NCBI GenBank assembly: GCA_944472155.2
Contig: OX235272.1
Span: 14,120,354 to 14,184,353, forward strand
Direction of reading: 5' to 3'
Length of the DNA: 64,000 bases
Source: Trichobilharzia szidati
Lineage: Eukaryota; Platyhelminthes; Trematoda; Strigeidida; Schistosomatidae
Shown here piece after piece: positions 23,298 to 33,387 of the stretch. The translations under genes were made by a program, and so were the position numbers. How positions within the stretch are numbered: the first letter of the stretch is position 1; the number at the start of each line of letters is the position of its first letter. The notes beneath the pieces are model-generated. The model searched no databases, had not been told where the DNA came from, and saw only the letters and a program-made list of their open reading frames with translations.

Positions 23298-24672
23298 AAA
23301 TGAATTGCATCATCCTGGAAAGAATAAAGGACGCACTGGATGCAGAATTCCGACCAGAACAAGCTGGATTCAGGAAAGGCAAATCATGTTCTGACCATAT
23401 TGCAACTCTAAGAATCATCATCGAACAAAGCATGGAATGGCAATCAAACCACTACCTCAACTTCATAGACTTTGAGAAGGCCTTCGACAGCGTTGACCGC
23501 GAAGTAATTTGGAAACTACTCGAGTACTGCGGCGTACCCCAAATATTCATCAACCTTATTCAACAGCTGTACGACAACGGAACATGTCAAGTGATCCACA
23601 ATGGAAAACTCAGTGAGGGGTTTGGAGTAAACACAGGAGTGAGACAAGGGTGCTTATTATCACCAAAGATATTCCTAATTGTGGTGGACTGGGTTATGCG
23701 TCAGACAGTGGGAAACGAGAAGACAAGGATATCCTGGACCGACGTGAAGAACCTAGAAGACCTGGATTTCGCGTGTGGGTGATTTATGTTTGATGTCACA
23801 CAAAATCGAAAACTTACAAGCGAAAACCGACAAACTGGTCGAAGAAGCAGCCAGAGAAGACAGGACTGACTCCAGGTGAACATAGACAAGACTCAGGTGA
23901 TGAAAATAACCAACCAACAACAACAGCAACATCCAGCACCAATCACCATCAACGGGAGGGATTTGATGAAACAGGTTACTTCATTCATTCACTTATCTAG
24001 GGAGCATTGTCTCAACTACAGGAGGAGGAGGAACGGACGAGGATGTCAAGTCGAGAATCGAGAAGGCGAGAAACACATTCATCAACCTCAAACCAATCTG
24101 GAAATCTTCCGCTGTCACTCAACTCAACATCAACAACAAAATTCGAATTTCCAATACAAACGTCAAGTCAGTCAGTCAGTTCTTCTATACGGATGGATCA
24201 GAAAGTTAGCGGCGGGTCACAAAGAATGAGTATTTCCAACAGCCTGTTGCACACCTTTATCAACAACTAACTAACTGTCTTCGCTGGCTCTATACTGAAT
24301 CAAGATCAGATGGCCACCGGAAAGAACAAGAACCAACAAGAAACAAACAAACTATGGGAAGAAACAAAGCAAGAAGCAATCGCCGAACAAATATGCAGGA
24401 GAAAGTGGAGATGGATTGGACACTCACTCGTTGAGGAGGCCACTTGCTGGGTGACACCGCGTGTCAGGCCATAACTCGAGTGAAACCCGAAAGGGAAGCG
24501 GCGGCGAGTGGGACGTCATTGCAAGGGTGACATGGAGGAGATCGTGTGAAGAGGAATTGAAACAGTATGGATTAACATGGATGCAGGTGAAAAGTACAGG
24601 AGAAGACAGAAGCCAGTGGAGACGTGCAGTTGAAGCCCTATGTTCCACCAGGAACAATAAAATAATAAATAA
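23298..24672 (+). mobile_element. RTE-like LINE (RTE-A), 1.37 kb
   Basis: 5'-truncated within the RT fingers. It continues through palm, thumb and C-terminal region to GAAGCCCTATGTTCCACCAG, GAACAATAAAATAATAA. It is among the youngest copies. The RT frame is open from 23300 to 23782, then broken at the catalytic motif by a 4-nt insertion also present in 48640-50245. Confidence 0.85.
23300..23782 (+). pseudogene. RTE-A reverse transcriptase fragment, catalytic box destroyed
   Basis: 160 residues with RT motifs: FRPEQAGFRKGKSCSD (residues 17-32), FEKAFDSVDREV (58-69, first catalytic Asp), and NTGVRQGCLLSP (111-122). The frame ends LEDLDFACG then stop where the family has DFADD. The cause is extra bases at about 23771-23777. 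The next part of the protein continues in another frame from 23876. Confidence 0.8.
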
Positions 24673-24679
24673 TCAAGAC

Positions 24680-25340
24680 GAAATGTGATTTCTGAATTCC
24701 ACTACTGAATACCACCACCAACCAAGTAAATCATCGACTGTTCTCTTTTATATAAACCTAATAGTCTATAAAAGAAATCATTTGTGTTCAGATATTATGT
24801 GTGCATAAACTCTTGTGATACGAATACCAATCTTCAATAGGAGATAGTCACACCCAAATAAAATGCCTATCTAAATAAATAAAGGAATGCTTCTCATTAC
24901 CCTTAACTGGATAGTGTGAATATACAGACACACCTCTGATTTATTTGTCTATAATTTTATCTATAATTTGTGCCACTTTGATTGTGGACAGTGTAAACAA
25001 TCAAAATAACTGACCTTACACAGTCTGACTGTTGTCACTCCCGTTGCCCTAACAATGACTGATTTAAACAAGTTGTAAAGTATTGATCATTTATTTGTCA
25101 ATTGCAATAATGAATGATGAACATGCGTGTTCAATTTATATTTGACCTCTATATATTTTATCTATTATACGAAAAGGGTGTTCACACTTTGACCGGTATA
25201 TATTCAGAGTGTTTGTGAATTGTCCGGAGAGAAAAAATCCTACTGAATATACTATAATATATATGAAAATGAACAATGAGCAGCAACAGAGCGGATAATT
25301 TTTTAACTGATTAAAAATACCCATTAAAATTTTCAAAAGA
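24680..25340. other. No recognisable feature
   Basis: AT-rich sequence with only short frames; no repeat match seen. Confidence 0.5.
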
Positions 25341-25707
25341 ATGGATACTGAACAAAGAGTACTCTTTTCGATAAATTCATCATCATCAGGTTCTACAATT
25401 ATATATACATTATAATGAATGAATGAATTAGTCTTATGAACGACATTAATGTTGTTTAAATAACATCAAATCAATAATATTGATAGATTACAGCTCAATA
25501 ACATCAACATAAAATAAGCTGAATGTCAGTTGAATTATGAAAGATAATATTATAAATTCGTGAGTTTATACTTTCTACTGAGGGCCAGGGCAGTAGTAGG
25601 GGTTGGACTTGTTTCTTTTGAACACACAACACTGGTTGTTTGAGGTGAATTGCAATAGCCTCTGCTGTTTGGAGCATGCAGTGCTTCAACGATTTTGGTA
25701 ATTTGTT

Positions 25708-25717
25708 AGGCACCCGG
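25708..25717. repeat. Left TSD of the U6-SINE chimera
   Basis: AGGCACCCGG, identical to 26053-26062. The empty homologous site at 19860-19869 reads AGGCGCCCGG. Confidence 0.9.
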
Positions 25718-25825
25718 GTACTCGCTTCGGCGGTACATATACTAAAATTGGAAAGATACAGAGAAGATTAGCATGGCCCCTGCGCAAGGATGACACGCAA
25801 AATTGTGAAGCGTTCCATATTTTTT
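25718..25825 (+). pseudogene. U6: U6 snRNA retrocopy, full length, 5' part of a chimera
   Basis: It aligns along its whole length with U6 snRNA. The 5' stem is GTACTCGCTTCGGCGGTAC, ACAGAGA is at 25758-25764, the AGC triad at 25770-25772, the internal stem-loop GGCCCCTGCGCAAGGATGAC follows, and it ends ATTTTTT. In the 5' stem a G-C pair is replaced by A-U on both sides, so that change may be the organism's own U6 sequence. It lies inside a PLE with no U6 promoter upstream and shares one TSD with the SINE, so it is a retropseudogene and not an active gene. Confidence 0.92.
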
Positions 25826-26052
25826 GTGCGTCGGTGGCGTAGCGGTTAGGACACTCGCCGACTATGCACATGGTCCGGGTTTCGATCCCCGGCCGCCAAC
25901 GTACTCCTTTACCTCGCTAAGCCAGAATTAATGCTGGTGAAGTGTAAAGGTTGGGCATGAGGCTAGCAACCCCATTCTGTAAAATGAACACTGCTAAAGA
26001 AACTTCAAGCCACTAGCTTGAAGCCCTATGTTCCACTGGGGAACGTGAAGGA
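25826..26052 (+). repeat. tRNA-derived SINE, 3' part of the U6 chimera
   Basis: It begins GCGTCGGTGGCGTAGCGG (acceptor-like 5' strand and A box) two bases after the U6 T-run. The B box GGTTTCGATCCCCGG is at about 25878-25892. Then come CACTCCTTTACCTCGC, GTTGGGCATGAGGCTAGC and the tail GAAGCCCTATGTTCCACTGG, GGAACGTGAAGGA. The 5' end is full length, which places the U6 junction exactly at the SINE start. Confidence 0.92.
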
Positions 26053-26062
26053 AGGCACCCGG
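26053..26062. repeat. Right TSD of the U6-SINE chimera
   Basis: AGGCACCCGG, identical to 25708-25717. Host PLE sequence resumes with TATATTATAGAGAAGG. Confidence 0.9.
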
Positions 26063-26319
26063 TATATTATAGAGAAGGATTCTTCTACGCTGGCTTTGTG
26101 ACCAGTTGGTCCAGTATCCAGCTGTTAATAGTTTTAACTACACCTTTACTTAACCATAGTGGGATATGTTCTCGAGTGAGCACGAAAAATCAAGTTCCTA
26201 GAGCAACGGCCAATATAACTCGCTCCATCACAAGAGCAGTTGAATTGATAGATGCAATTTGAAGTGACCAGCTAGTCTAGGTACTTCATCTTTTAGTCGA
26301 GGTATTTTTGACAAAATGT

Positions 26320-26850
26320 AAACTTTAGTTAAGTCAACTAGATAAATTACAATGGACAGCTCATCATCTAAATTCTCCGCCCAATATAACCAACCTTATC
26401 CTGAAAAATAAATAACAGTATTCGTTGATGGCTCTATACGAGTAGAACATGAACACTACAGTAGTATGTAATTCTATCAGGAAAGCTCTTTGTACCTGTG
26501 GCGAAGTCTATGAATGGGTTATTACTTCTTGGCTGCTCAGATCGTGGAAGTCGCTTTCTTCTTGAAATATCTGAAATAGAAGGAACATTAGCATTACGTG
26601 ACTTTAGAGCTCAGGGACAACTGCCTGAGGCTGGTCACACATTACCTGTTTCGGTTGCTTTTTAGAGTTATGTCTATAGTAGATCCTACAGCTAGCTATG
26701 CAATATAGCAAATTAAGTCAGGATGTACAATCTTGGTTGTTTCGACTTTTCTTACTGTCTCTTCTCAGAGCAGTGAGGTGACCTGCTGGTTGTCTGGAGG
26801 AAACACCTTACTGTTGCACATCTACCTTCGCTAACAGTACAATTTCTACC
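26320..26850. other. No recognisable feature
   Basis: No coding frame, structured RNA or repeat recognised. Confidence 0.45.
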
Positions 26851-26853
26851 CCA

Positions 26854-27108
26854 GACCTCTAACGTTTTTTTTCCTTCACGTTCCCCAGTGGAAAATAGGG
26901 CTTCAAGATAGTGGCTTGAAGTTTCTGTAGCAGTGTTTATTTTACAGGATAGGGTTGCTAGCCTCATGGCCAACCTTTCCTCTTCACCATCATTATTTCT
27001 GGCTTAGCGAGGTAAGGAGTGCGTTTGTGGCCGGGGATCGAACCCCGGAGCATGTGCATGGTCGGCGAGCGTCCTAACCGCTATGCCACCGACGTACTGA
27101 CCTCTAAC
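26854..27108 (-). repeat. tRNA-derived SINE with 10-bp TSD
   Basis: GACCTCTAAC at 26854-26863 and 27099-27108 flanks 26864-27098. On the minus strand: A box GGCATAGCGGTTAGGACG, B box GGGTTCGATCCCCGG, body, and tail ending GTTCCAC/GGGGAACGTGAAGG and a T-run complement. Complete, young copy. Confidence 0.9.
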
Positions 27109-27404
27109 ACAATGTGAACAATTTATATTATAATGGTAACTGCTTTCAGTCTAACTACTATCCAGACTACCTTACTGGGACATTAGGACCCTCAGGAACA
27201 TTGGTCCCAGCCAATATAGCTCGTTGGATTGTCGCGACCAACACATCAAGGTAGCAGCAGTTCTCACAATGGAGTAGTATTATGTACTAGATAAAGTTTT
27301 GCAGTGATGGAAAAGATTTTCGGCCGTGGTGGATCCATTTAGTGCGGTTGTATTCTATGAACTGGATGACTGAATTGTGAAGCTTTTATCATCTTTCCAG
27401 ATAA
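27109..27404. other. No recognisable feature
   Basis: Spacer between a SINE and an RTE copy, without detected signals. Confidence 0.4.
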
Positions 27405-27960
27405 TAATTTTATTTATTATTATTATTGTTCCCTTGGGTTCCTAGTGGAACATAGGGCTTCAACTACACGTCTCCACTTGTTTCTGTCTTCTCCTGTACT
27501 TTTCACCTGCATCCATCTTAGTCCATACTGTTTCAACTCTTCTTCACACGATCTCCTCCATGTCACCCTTGCACTGACGTCACACTGGCCGCCACTTCCC
27601 TTTCGGGTTCCACTCGAGCACTGGCCTGACGCGCGATGTCACCCAGCCAGTGGCCTCCTCAGCCAGCGAGTGAGTGTCCAATCCATCTCCACTTTCTCCT
27701 GCATATTTGTTCAGCGATTGCTTCTTGTTTTGTTTATTTGTTCCCATAGTTTGTTTCTTGTTGGTTCTTGTTCTTTCCGGCGGCCATCTGATTGATCTTG
27801 ATTATACAGCCAGCGAAGACAGTTAGTTAGTTGTTGATAAAGGTGTGCAACAGGCTGTTGGAAATACTCATTCTTTGTGACCCGCCGCTAAGTTTCTGAT
27901 CCATCCGTATAGAAGAAGTGACTGACTTGACTGACGTTTGTATTGAAAATCCGAACTTTA
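27405..27960 (-). mobile_element. RTE-A LINE 3' end, 5'-truncated
   Basis: Starts with the A/T-rich tail and the shared hairpin (27430-27460 in reverse) and continues to the KIRIFNTNV region, where it stops at about 27958. Nearly identical to 43466-44020 and 2441-3000. Confidence 0.85.
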
Positions 27961-28479
27961 ATATGAAGTGATCTTTTAGTATTTCCTATGATCAAATTTG
28001 CTAATCGATAAAGAGTAAGTCACACAATTTAAGAACCACATATCACGTCAACGAGATGATCAATAACAGTACAAAAGTGAATACAATTCGAAGGAAGTTT
28101 GCAAGGTTAACTAATCACTGTAGAGATTACCAGGAAAAACGCTTATATTTCATCCAGGGAGAATCTAGAGAGTTAGTTTCACCTAGAATGAAGAAGTTAC
28201 CGCTGAAGATATTGTTTAGAGGGGCAATATGAAGGCTTCGCAATTGAACTATTCAGCTCAGATAACACAGCAATACAAAATACTAGATAACGTTTAAAAC
28301 ATAACTTATTGTAAATGATCTCATAGAAATGTAACTCTATAACTGTGACATCTGGCTTTTGTGGTTCTAATTCTCTTTTGATACAAGAATAAAACTTGTG
28401 CACTGTGGTAGAGTATAATTCCATTATGGGTAAAAATTTACTTTGATAAAGTCTCACAGTGTTATACAGTAATGTTTAC

Positions 28480-28526
28480 TGATGACCACGTTTCGAGCAC
28501 AATTTATTACTGCTCATAATCATATC
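28480..28526 (-). ncRNA. PLE terminal hairpin, hammerhead-like
   Basis: Minus strand: ATTATGAGC, loop, GCTCGAAACGT then GGTCATCAG. Stem GAGC/GCTC followed by GAAAC and ACGT. The 5' core is not canonical CTGATGA. The same hairpin is at 29524-29566, 42783-42816, 42844-42880 and 44848-44892. Confidence 0.45.
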
Positions 28527-29523
28527 AAGGTAATCACACGACTTCCTAAATTCATTTATATAGTTCCGTTGTTTTTCACTTGATTTGATTGGTAGTATTA
28601 TTTTCCATATTTCCAGTATGAGTGGTGAATCATTCCTATTGCATGTGTTGGGTGTAGATTCGATGAACAAAGATTCAGTAATCAACCACTCTCTCTTTAC
28701 CCCTACCTATGTTACTTTTTAGAATCTTAACCCTCTCCCACCCTATTGTGTGGTTGTGTGTTAATGTATGCATTGCAATTGCTGAGCTTTTTTCTAAATT
28801 ACTTATCTTCGCCGGTGAGGTCAACCATTCTTACCTTAGCTAAATTCTTATGTTCTGACAATCTAACTACCCCTGACCTACTAGTTTGACCTATGTAGTT
28901 GACCTTACTCACAGTCATTGCAGGGTATTTTGTAAATTATATTATTTTGTCTAATTGGGTCCACCGACAGGGTCCTTTAACCTACAGAGCTTGTCCTACC
29001 TGAATGAGTTTGTAGGTTTAAATGCCACCCTAATTCCTGCTTTATTTAGAATCCTACGTAGGGTCTCAGATGTTCCCTCTTTATATGGTATAACTGTAGA
29101 TGACTTATATTCTCTCTTATTTATGTTATCATTACTAGTTTCACCATTATTTTTATTTTGCTTTTGGCCTATTCTGATCTTCCTGATGAATTTTAAAGGA
29201 TAGTTATTTGACACCAACGCCTCTTCTATCTGTTTTATTTCATCATTTTCTTGTGCTACTTAGTGCTATTGCTCGGTTTGTCAGACACTTAACTAAGCCT
29301 GCCTTCACAGATAAGGATGGATGAGATGAATGAAAGTCTAAGTATCTATTAGAATGTGTTGGTTGATTACTGAATCCTTGTTCATCGAATCTACACCCAA
29401 CACATGCAATAGAAATGATTCATCACTCATACCCGAAATATGGAAAACATTACTACCAGTCAAATCAAGTGGAAAACAACGGAACTATATAAATGAATTT
29501 AGGAAGTCGTGTGATTACCTTGA

Positions 29524-29566
29524 TATGATTATGAGCAGTAATAAACTGTGCTCGAAACGTCATCAG
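29524..29566 (+). ncRNA. PLE terminal hairpin, hammerhead-like
   Basis: Plus-strand copy: ATGATTATGAGC, loop, GTGCTCGAAACGTCATCAG. The GAGC/GCTC stem is perfect and is followed by GAAACGTC as in minimal hammerheads. Confidence 0.45.
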
Positions 29567-29923
29567 TAAACATTACTGTATAACACTGTGAGACTTTATC
29601 AAAATTTACCCATAATGGAACTAATTATCTTTTGTTTGTCGTCGACTTATCCACATATGACTGCAACAGGTGTTGAATCATTTACGTTATATGTATATAT
29701 CGTTAACTGATTCGATAAAAAGAGCTTCCGTCACTGTTTTTCCTGCCACTCCGCTTAGTTAAATTTGGCGAGTATTTTTCTGTTCTGTGCTATCATATAA
29801 TAGTCTAATAATATAACTGGGCTATTCTTTGAAATTCTTATCTTAATAAAGAGGTTTGTTATATTTTGCTAAATTTCTGTGCTTCGATAGCCAGGTTAAC
29901 TCTGACCTACTGCTTGGATATAT

Positions 29924-30150
29924 TGTAACAGTAGAAGGCGAGACACGGAAGTCAAGGTATATTTTCAAGTGATCAAACAACTATTTATTTCTATACAGTT
30001 TTATATTCTTTAACCAATCACTGAGTGTGTGATTTTGGTTTACATTAAACGACATGAAATAGAATGTTCAAATACGTATATAGTAATCTGTTGCTAATGT
30101 AGTATTGAATTGTGCGAATAGTATTCAGACGTTACCACCAACAAATACAA
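29924..30150 (+). repeat. Possible second LTR-type repeat
   Basis: It starts TGTAACAGTAGAAGGCGAGA. The stretch ACAGTTTTATATTCTTTAAC with following sequence is repeated at 31272-31370. The TG start resembles the solo LTR family, but no CA end with a TSD could be matched. Confidence 0.35.
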
Positions 30151-30164
30151 TGATTTTTCGGTTA

Positions 30165-30332
30165 CAGGAGTTCATCATGAGCTGACGTTGGTTAGAGAGC
30201 CATTGGAAAACCACCTGGGAGTACTGGACAGGTAGCTGTTTCGTCCTAGTTTGAGACTCCTCACAGTGCGCACCCACCGGGGTTCGAACCCATGACCTTC
30301 TGGTTACAAAAATCCTGTAACCAATCAATCAG
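30165..30332 (-). repeat. Hammerhead-SINE, 3' part
   Basis: B box GGGTTCGAACCC-like at about 30278-30292 (reverse), then a hammerhead segment at 30218-30272 with GTCT/AGGAC stem II, GAAAC and ACAG/CTGTC helix III. The core reads TGAGGA, so it is defective. The A-box half is cut near 30310. Confidence 0.7.
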
Positions 30333-30354
30333 ATCCCTGCTGCTGCTGCTGCTG

Positions 30355-31270
30355 CTGGATTCAACATAGAACTTGGCACCCAAGTGCAGCAGTTCCAGTT
30401 GCCACATTCCAAATACCACACAAAGGTAGACAAGACAAGAAGATGAGTGAAGAGAATCAATAGAGTTTTGACAAGAATAAGAATGAAACAGAATGAGTAA
30501 TGGTAGAAAGGAATATGAGACTGAATACATCTGCGTAAGCCATTGACAACGATTTTGAACCATGTCACCTATTGTCTCCAGCCATTGATTCTTAGAGTCC
30601 CGAGGGCCCCGGCCAACCCGGAAGTCTACATCTCCCTACCTGACTCAGTTTAACTGTCAGGGATTTCATGTATTGATGCGATGTTTTTGTTTGGCTACCA
30701 CTTCACTTATTCTTTTCCAACCTGCACCTATATCAGCTAGTAATGCCCGTCGGGGTGGGGGAGGCGATGGCTAGGCAGGCGCAGCATGTGACCTAACCAT
30801 CTCATTCTATGTAACTTCATAGCTTCTTCGATTGATTTTCCCTCCTTGCCCAACACTCTACGCCTAACGTCAACATTACTTGCCTTATTATACCACCTAA
30901 CGCGAGAAAGAGATCGTAAACATCTGTGGTCAAAAACAGACAATCCCTTGCTTGATAGCCGGATGTCACGCCCACGCCAGAGATGGTGTAAGTTAGCGAA
31001 AGCAGCCCGAGCTTTTTGGATCTGTGCTGAGATTTCGTCACCAATCAATCCGTTGGTGCTGATACAACTTCCCAAATAGGTGAAGTGGTCAACATGTTCT
31101 ATCACTTCACTCCCTATCACTCACTAAGCTAGGAGTTGACGTAGTCCAGTCATTCCTGTAGCAGCATCTTACATTTTACAGGGGCGAATCTCATGCCAAA
31201 CATATGAAGATTGCTGCTCAAGGTGTTCAGAAGACTCTGCATTTTGTCAGCGTCCTCCCCTAACAGGACT
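30355..31270 (-). mobile_element. LINE-2 family copy, 5'-truncated
   Basis: Minus strand: RT YADD-adjacent region (31200-31270), then IEHVDHFTYLGSCIS (near 31080-31105), ISAQIQKARAAFANLHHLWR (30990-31040), and KSIEEAMKLHRMRWLGHMLR (near 30780-30840). The 3' UTR ends in GTTCTATGTTGAATCCAGCA next to (CAG)n at 30338-30358. Part of the DIRLSTKGRVYCS block is deleted near 30945. Confidence 0.8.
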
Positions 31271-31400
31271 ATTTATATCTATACAGTTTTATATTCTTTA
31301 ACCAATCACTGAATGTGTGATTTTGGTTTACATTGAACGACATGAAATAGAATGTTCAAATACATATCAAGTATTGGTTCGTAGGGAATCAGATCTCTAC
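31271..31400. repeat. Second copy of the possible LTR-type repeat
   Basis: Shares CTATACAGTTTTATATTCTT and about 100 bp more with 29985-30080. Partial. Confidence 0.4.
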
Positions 31401-31554
31401 GAACCAATACTTGAAAAACAATGATTCTTACTGTGGGAATAATATTCTCTTGGAACCCATTGTCCGTATTATACCACCGTATCTGTTTTTGTTTCGCATA
31501 CATTGAATGGTACTTAAAAAAGCGGAATTATTTTGTTGTATAGGCTCCACATGA

Positions 31555-31965
31555 CCATCTGTGAAGTTGCTTTATTTATGACAGCCCTTCTCCATTTCAC
31601 ACGGTTCTCTACAGTCGTTTTTAGCTATCTCTAAGATCGCCCATAAGCTGTCAGTTCCTCCTCACATCATCTCTTACATGTTAACCTTGGAAACCCTACT
31701 TGCTAACTCCGATTCGGGCTCCACTCGAGTAATGTTACTCATCTGTCTCTTCACCGTAAGTTCAATCTATCTCCTTTTCCTTCAGAATATCTGATGGGTG
31801 ATAGGTTCACTGTCTTTTCTGTGCATTGTCAGAGTTCTTTGTTTCGAATCCCTTCTGACTGGCTACCTAATCTTTAGTTTCGAGATGGCAAAGGTATTTG
31901 TTGGTGAAAGTCTGCATTAGTTAGTCTGTTGGAAATGCCTTCAGTGATGCACAAAGTTTTTTTCT
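31555..31965 (-). mobile_element. Old RTE-like LINE fragment
   Basis: Follows the order of the RTE 3' region (CATCATCTCTTACATGTTAA, GATTCGGGCTCCACTCGAGT, GGCTACCTAATCTTTAG in the plus view) with heavy divergence; no tail hairpin remains. Confidence 0.55.
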
Positions 31966-31969
31966 TCAT

Positions 31970-32445
31970 CCCCTTCGTTCACAGTGTAACATGTGGCTTC
32001 AAACTTCGTGAAGTTCCAGTAGTAGTGTAACGACAGAAGATAAGGGTCAGGCAACAGATCGTTTATTAAGGAAATCAAAGCATATTTATATATTTTCATG
32101 TACATTATTATAGATTAGTTAAGCAAACAAACACAGTCTTCCGATTGGTTGTTTCTCACGTAAAGTTAATCTGTCATCTCCTTGTGATTGTTTTTTGAAT
32201 GTCAGATCATCTATATGTTAACTGTATCCGCCTACGCAAAGTCTGCTGTGATCGGTTTTTGAATCAGTCTTTTTTCATATTTTCTCACGACAAATCTTGG
32301 GAACGTAAACATTGACGTAAATTACTGTCTACCAATTTGGCTAGTAGACAGCTCTCACCACAGTAGTAGTATTATTTAAACGGAGTGGGGTTACTGCTTG
32401 CCTCAGGTCCAATCTCACCTCTTCCCCAGGCCTGTCATCACCTGC
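31970..32445 (-). repeat. Old SINE split by a solo LTR
   Basis: In the plus view, 31970-32025 (CCTTCGTTCACAGTGTAACA, GTGGCTTCAA, GAAGTTCCAGTAGTAG) and 32363-32445 (GTAGTATT, GGAGTGGGGTTACTGCTTGC, CTCACCTCTTCCCC) together make one minus-oriented SINE tail and body. The LTR sits in between. Confidence 0.6.
32022..32366 (+). mobile_element. Solo LTR, copy 4, 4-bp TSD
   Basis: The 337-bp unit 32026-32362 starts TGTAACGACAGAAG and ends CTCTCACCACA. GTAG flanks it at 32022-32025 and 32363-32366. Inserted into the older SINE. Confidence 0.85.
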
Positions 32446-33387
32446 ATTTCAATATTGATTTAGATTGATTTTATAAAGTTTTAAGCACTGTGAAAAGAGA
32501 TCTTAAACTAAGATTCCATCGTTGATTGCAGTTTTTAGCTCTTTTTATAGAACACATGTGTTTCATAAATCATCCAAATCACTTAAGTTTCATATTTTAA
32601 AGTAGTCACCTTTCGAAATGGATCAAATGCTTTAATTGGTCTTTGAAAAGGTGATCAATTACATTTCTCATTTGAAATGCTAACCAAATTCTATCGGTCA
32701 GTCAAATGAGTGAGGCTAAAAATCAATGACTGGAGATTTTGTAAGAGAGATGGCTTAAAATCTCTCACGGTGGTGCAAGTATTTTCACACCCTGACATCT
32801 CCAAAATTCTTAAAATCTTTACTATTCATCATTTAACTCACCCCCCTTCCTTCAATATGTCAGCTTTGTTCATTGAAGTATTTTTGATGTACATAGCTAT
32901 GTTTAATCGTGACTTATAAAAAAATGAATTATAGAATTGAACAAAATAACTAGTGGGATAGCTGAACGTCTGTTTTATCTAACCTACTACTATTCAATTT
33001 AAGGATCCTGTCAACTTTCATTGTGCTTAACATATTTACCTAGTTGATAATGATGATTTATTTATCTAGAGATTTAATTTTCTTTTCATATCAAACACAC
33101 CATTTTTGACTGGATTTGATTACCCGCTTTATAAAAGTACTGTACTTTTAGCACATATATAAATAAATATGTATTGAACCACTTAACAGAGGCCATATTT
33201 AATTACAAAGTAGTTAGGGCATTCAGGTTAAAGCTAATTTCATCGCAATCTAAGATTAATAGCATGCAATTAACTATTTGAGTTATATTTCAAAGTAGGA
33301 TTTCTTTAACTACAACCACTTACTTACTCAAGTGTTTAAGTTAGTGCGGAAGGGGGTGGAAAATTAACGTAATCTTGCATGGATTGA
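32446..33387. other. No recognisable feature
   Basis: AT-rich unique-looking sequence. The open frame 32710-32919 has no splice sites or domain and is not supported. Confidence 0.45.

Larger units (their letters stand above)
25343..26310 (-). mobile_element. Penelope-like element (PLE-B) 3' portion, interrupted by a U6-SINE chimera
   Basis: The terminus (AGAGTACTCTTTTCGATAAA) and C-terminal frame (minus strand 25504-25713, with LCVQKKQVQPLLLPWP) match 19490-19870. The GIY-YIG part (YIGRCSR on the minus strand near 26205-26225) lies beyond a 335-bp insertion at 25718-26052. The uninterrupted copy at 19858-19880 shows the empty site, proving that the insertion is secondary. Confidence 0.8.
28367..29634 (-). 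mobile_element. PLE-C insertion, 1.24 kb, inverted termini, 14-bp TSD (one mismatch)
   Basis: CTAATTCTCTTTTG (28367-28380) and CTAATTATCTTTTG (29621-29634) flank 28381-29620. The left arm (about 28420-28690) and right arm (about 29365-29620) are inverted copies of the PLE terminus. A roughly 40-nt extra tail (TAAAACTTGTGCACTGTGG) is present only at the left. Between them, on the minus strand, lie RT thumb sequence (about 29000-29217, NNYPLKFIRKIRIGQKQNKN) and GIY-YIG remnants. This matches the known PLE layout of inverted pseudo-LTRs with a one-sided tail. Confidence 0.82.

Noticed and set aside
25718..25825. Functional U6 snRNA gene
   Set aside because: The sequence upstream is PLE coding sequence, there is no promoter, and the copy shares a TSD with the attached SINE. 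It is a retrocopy.
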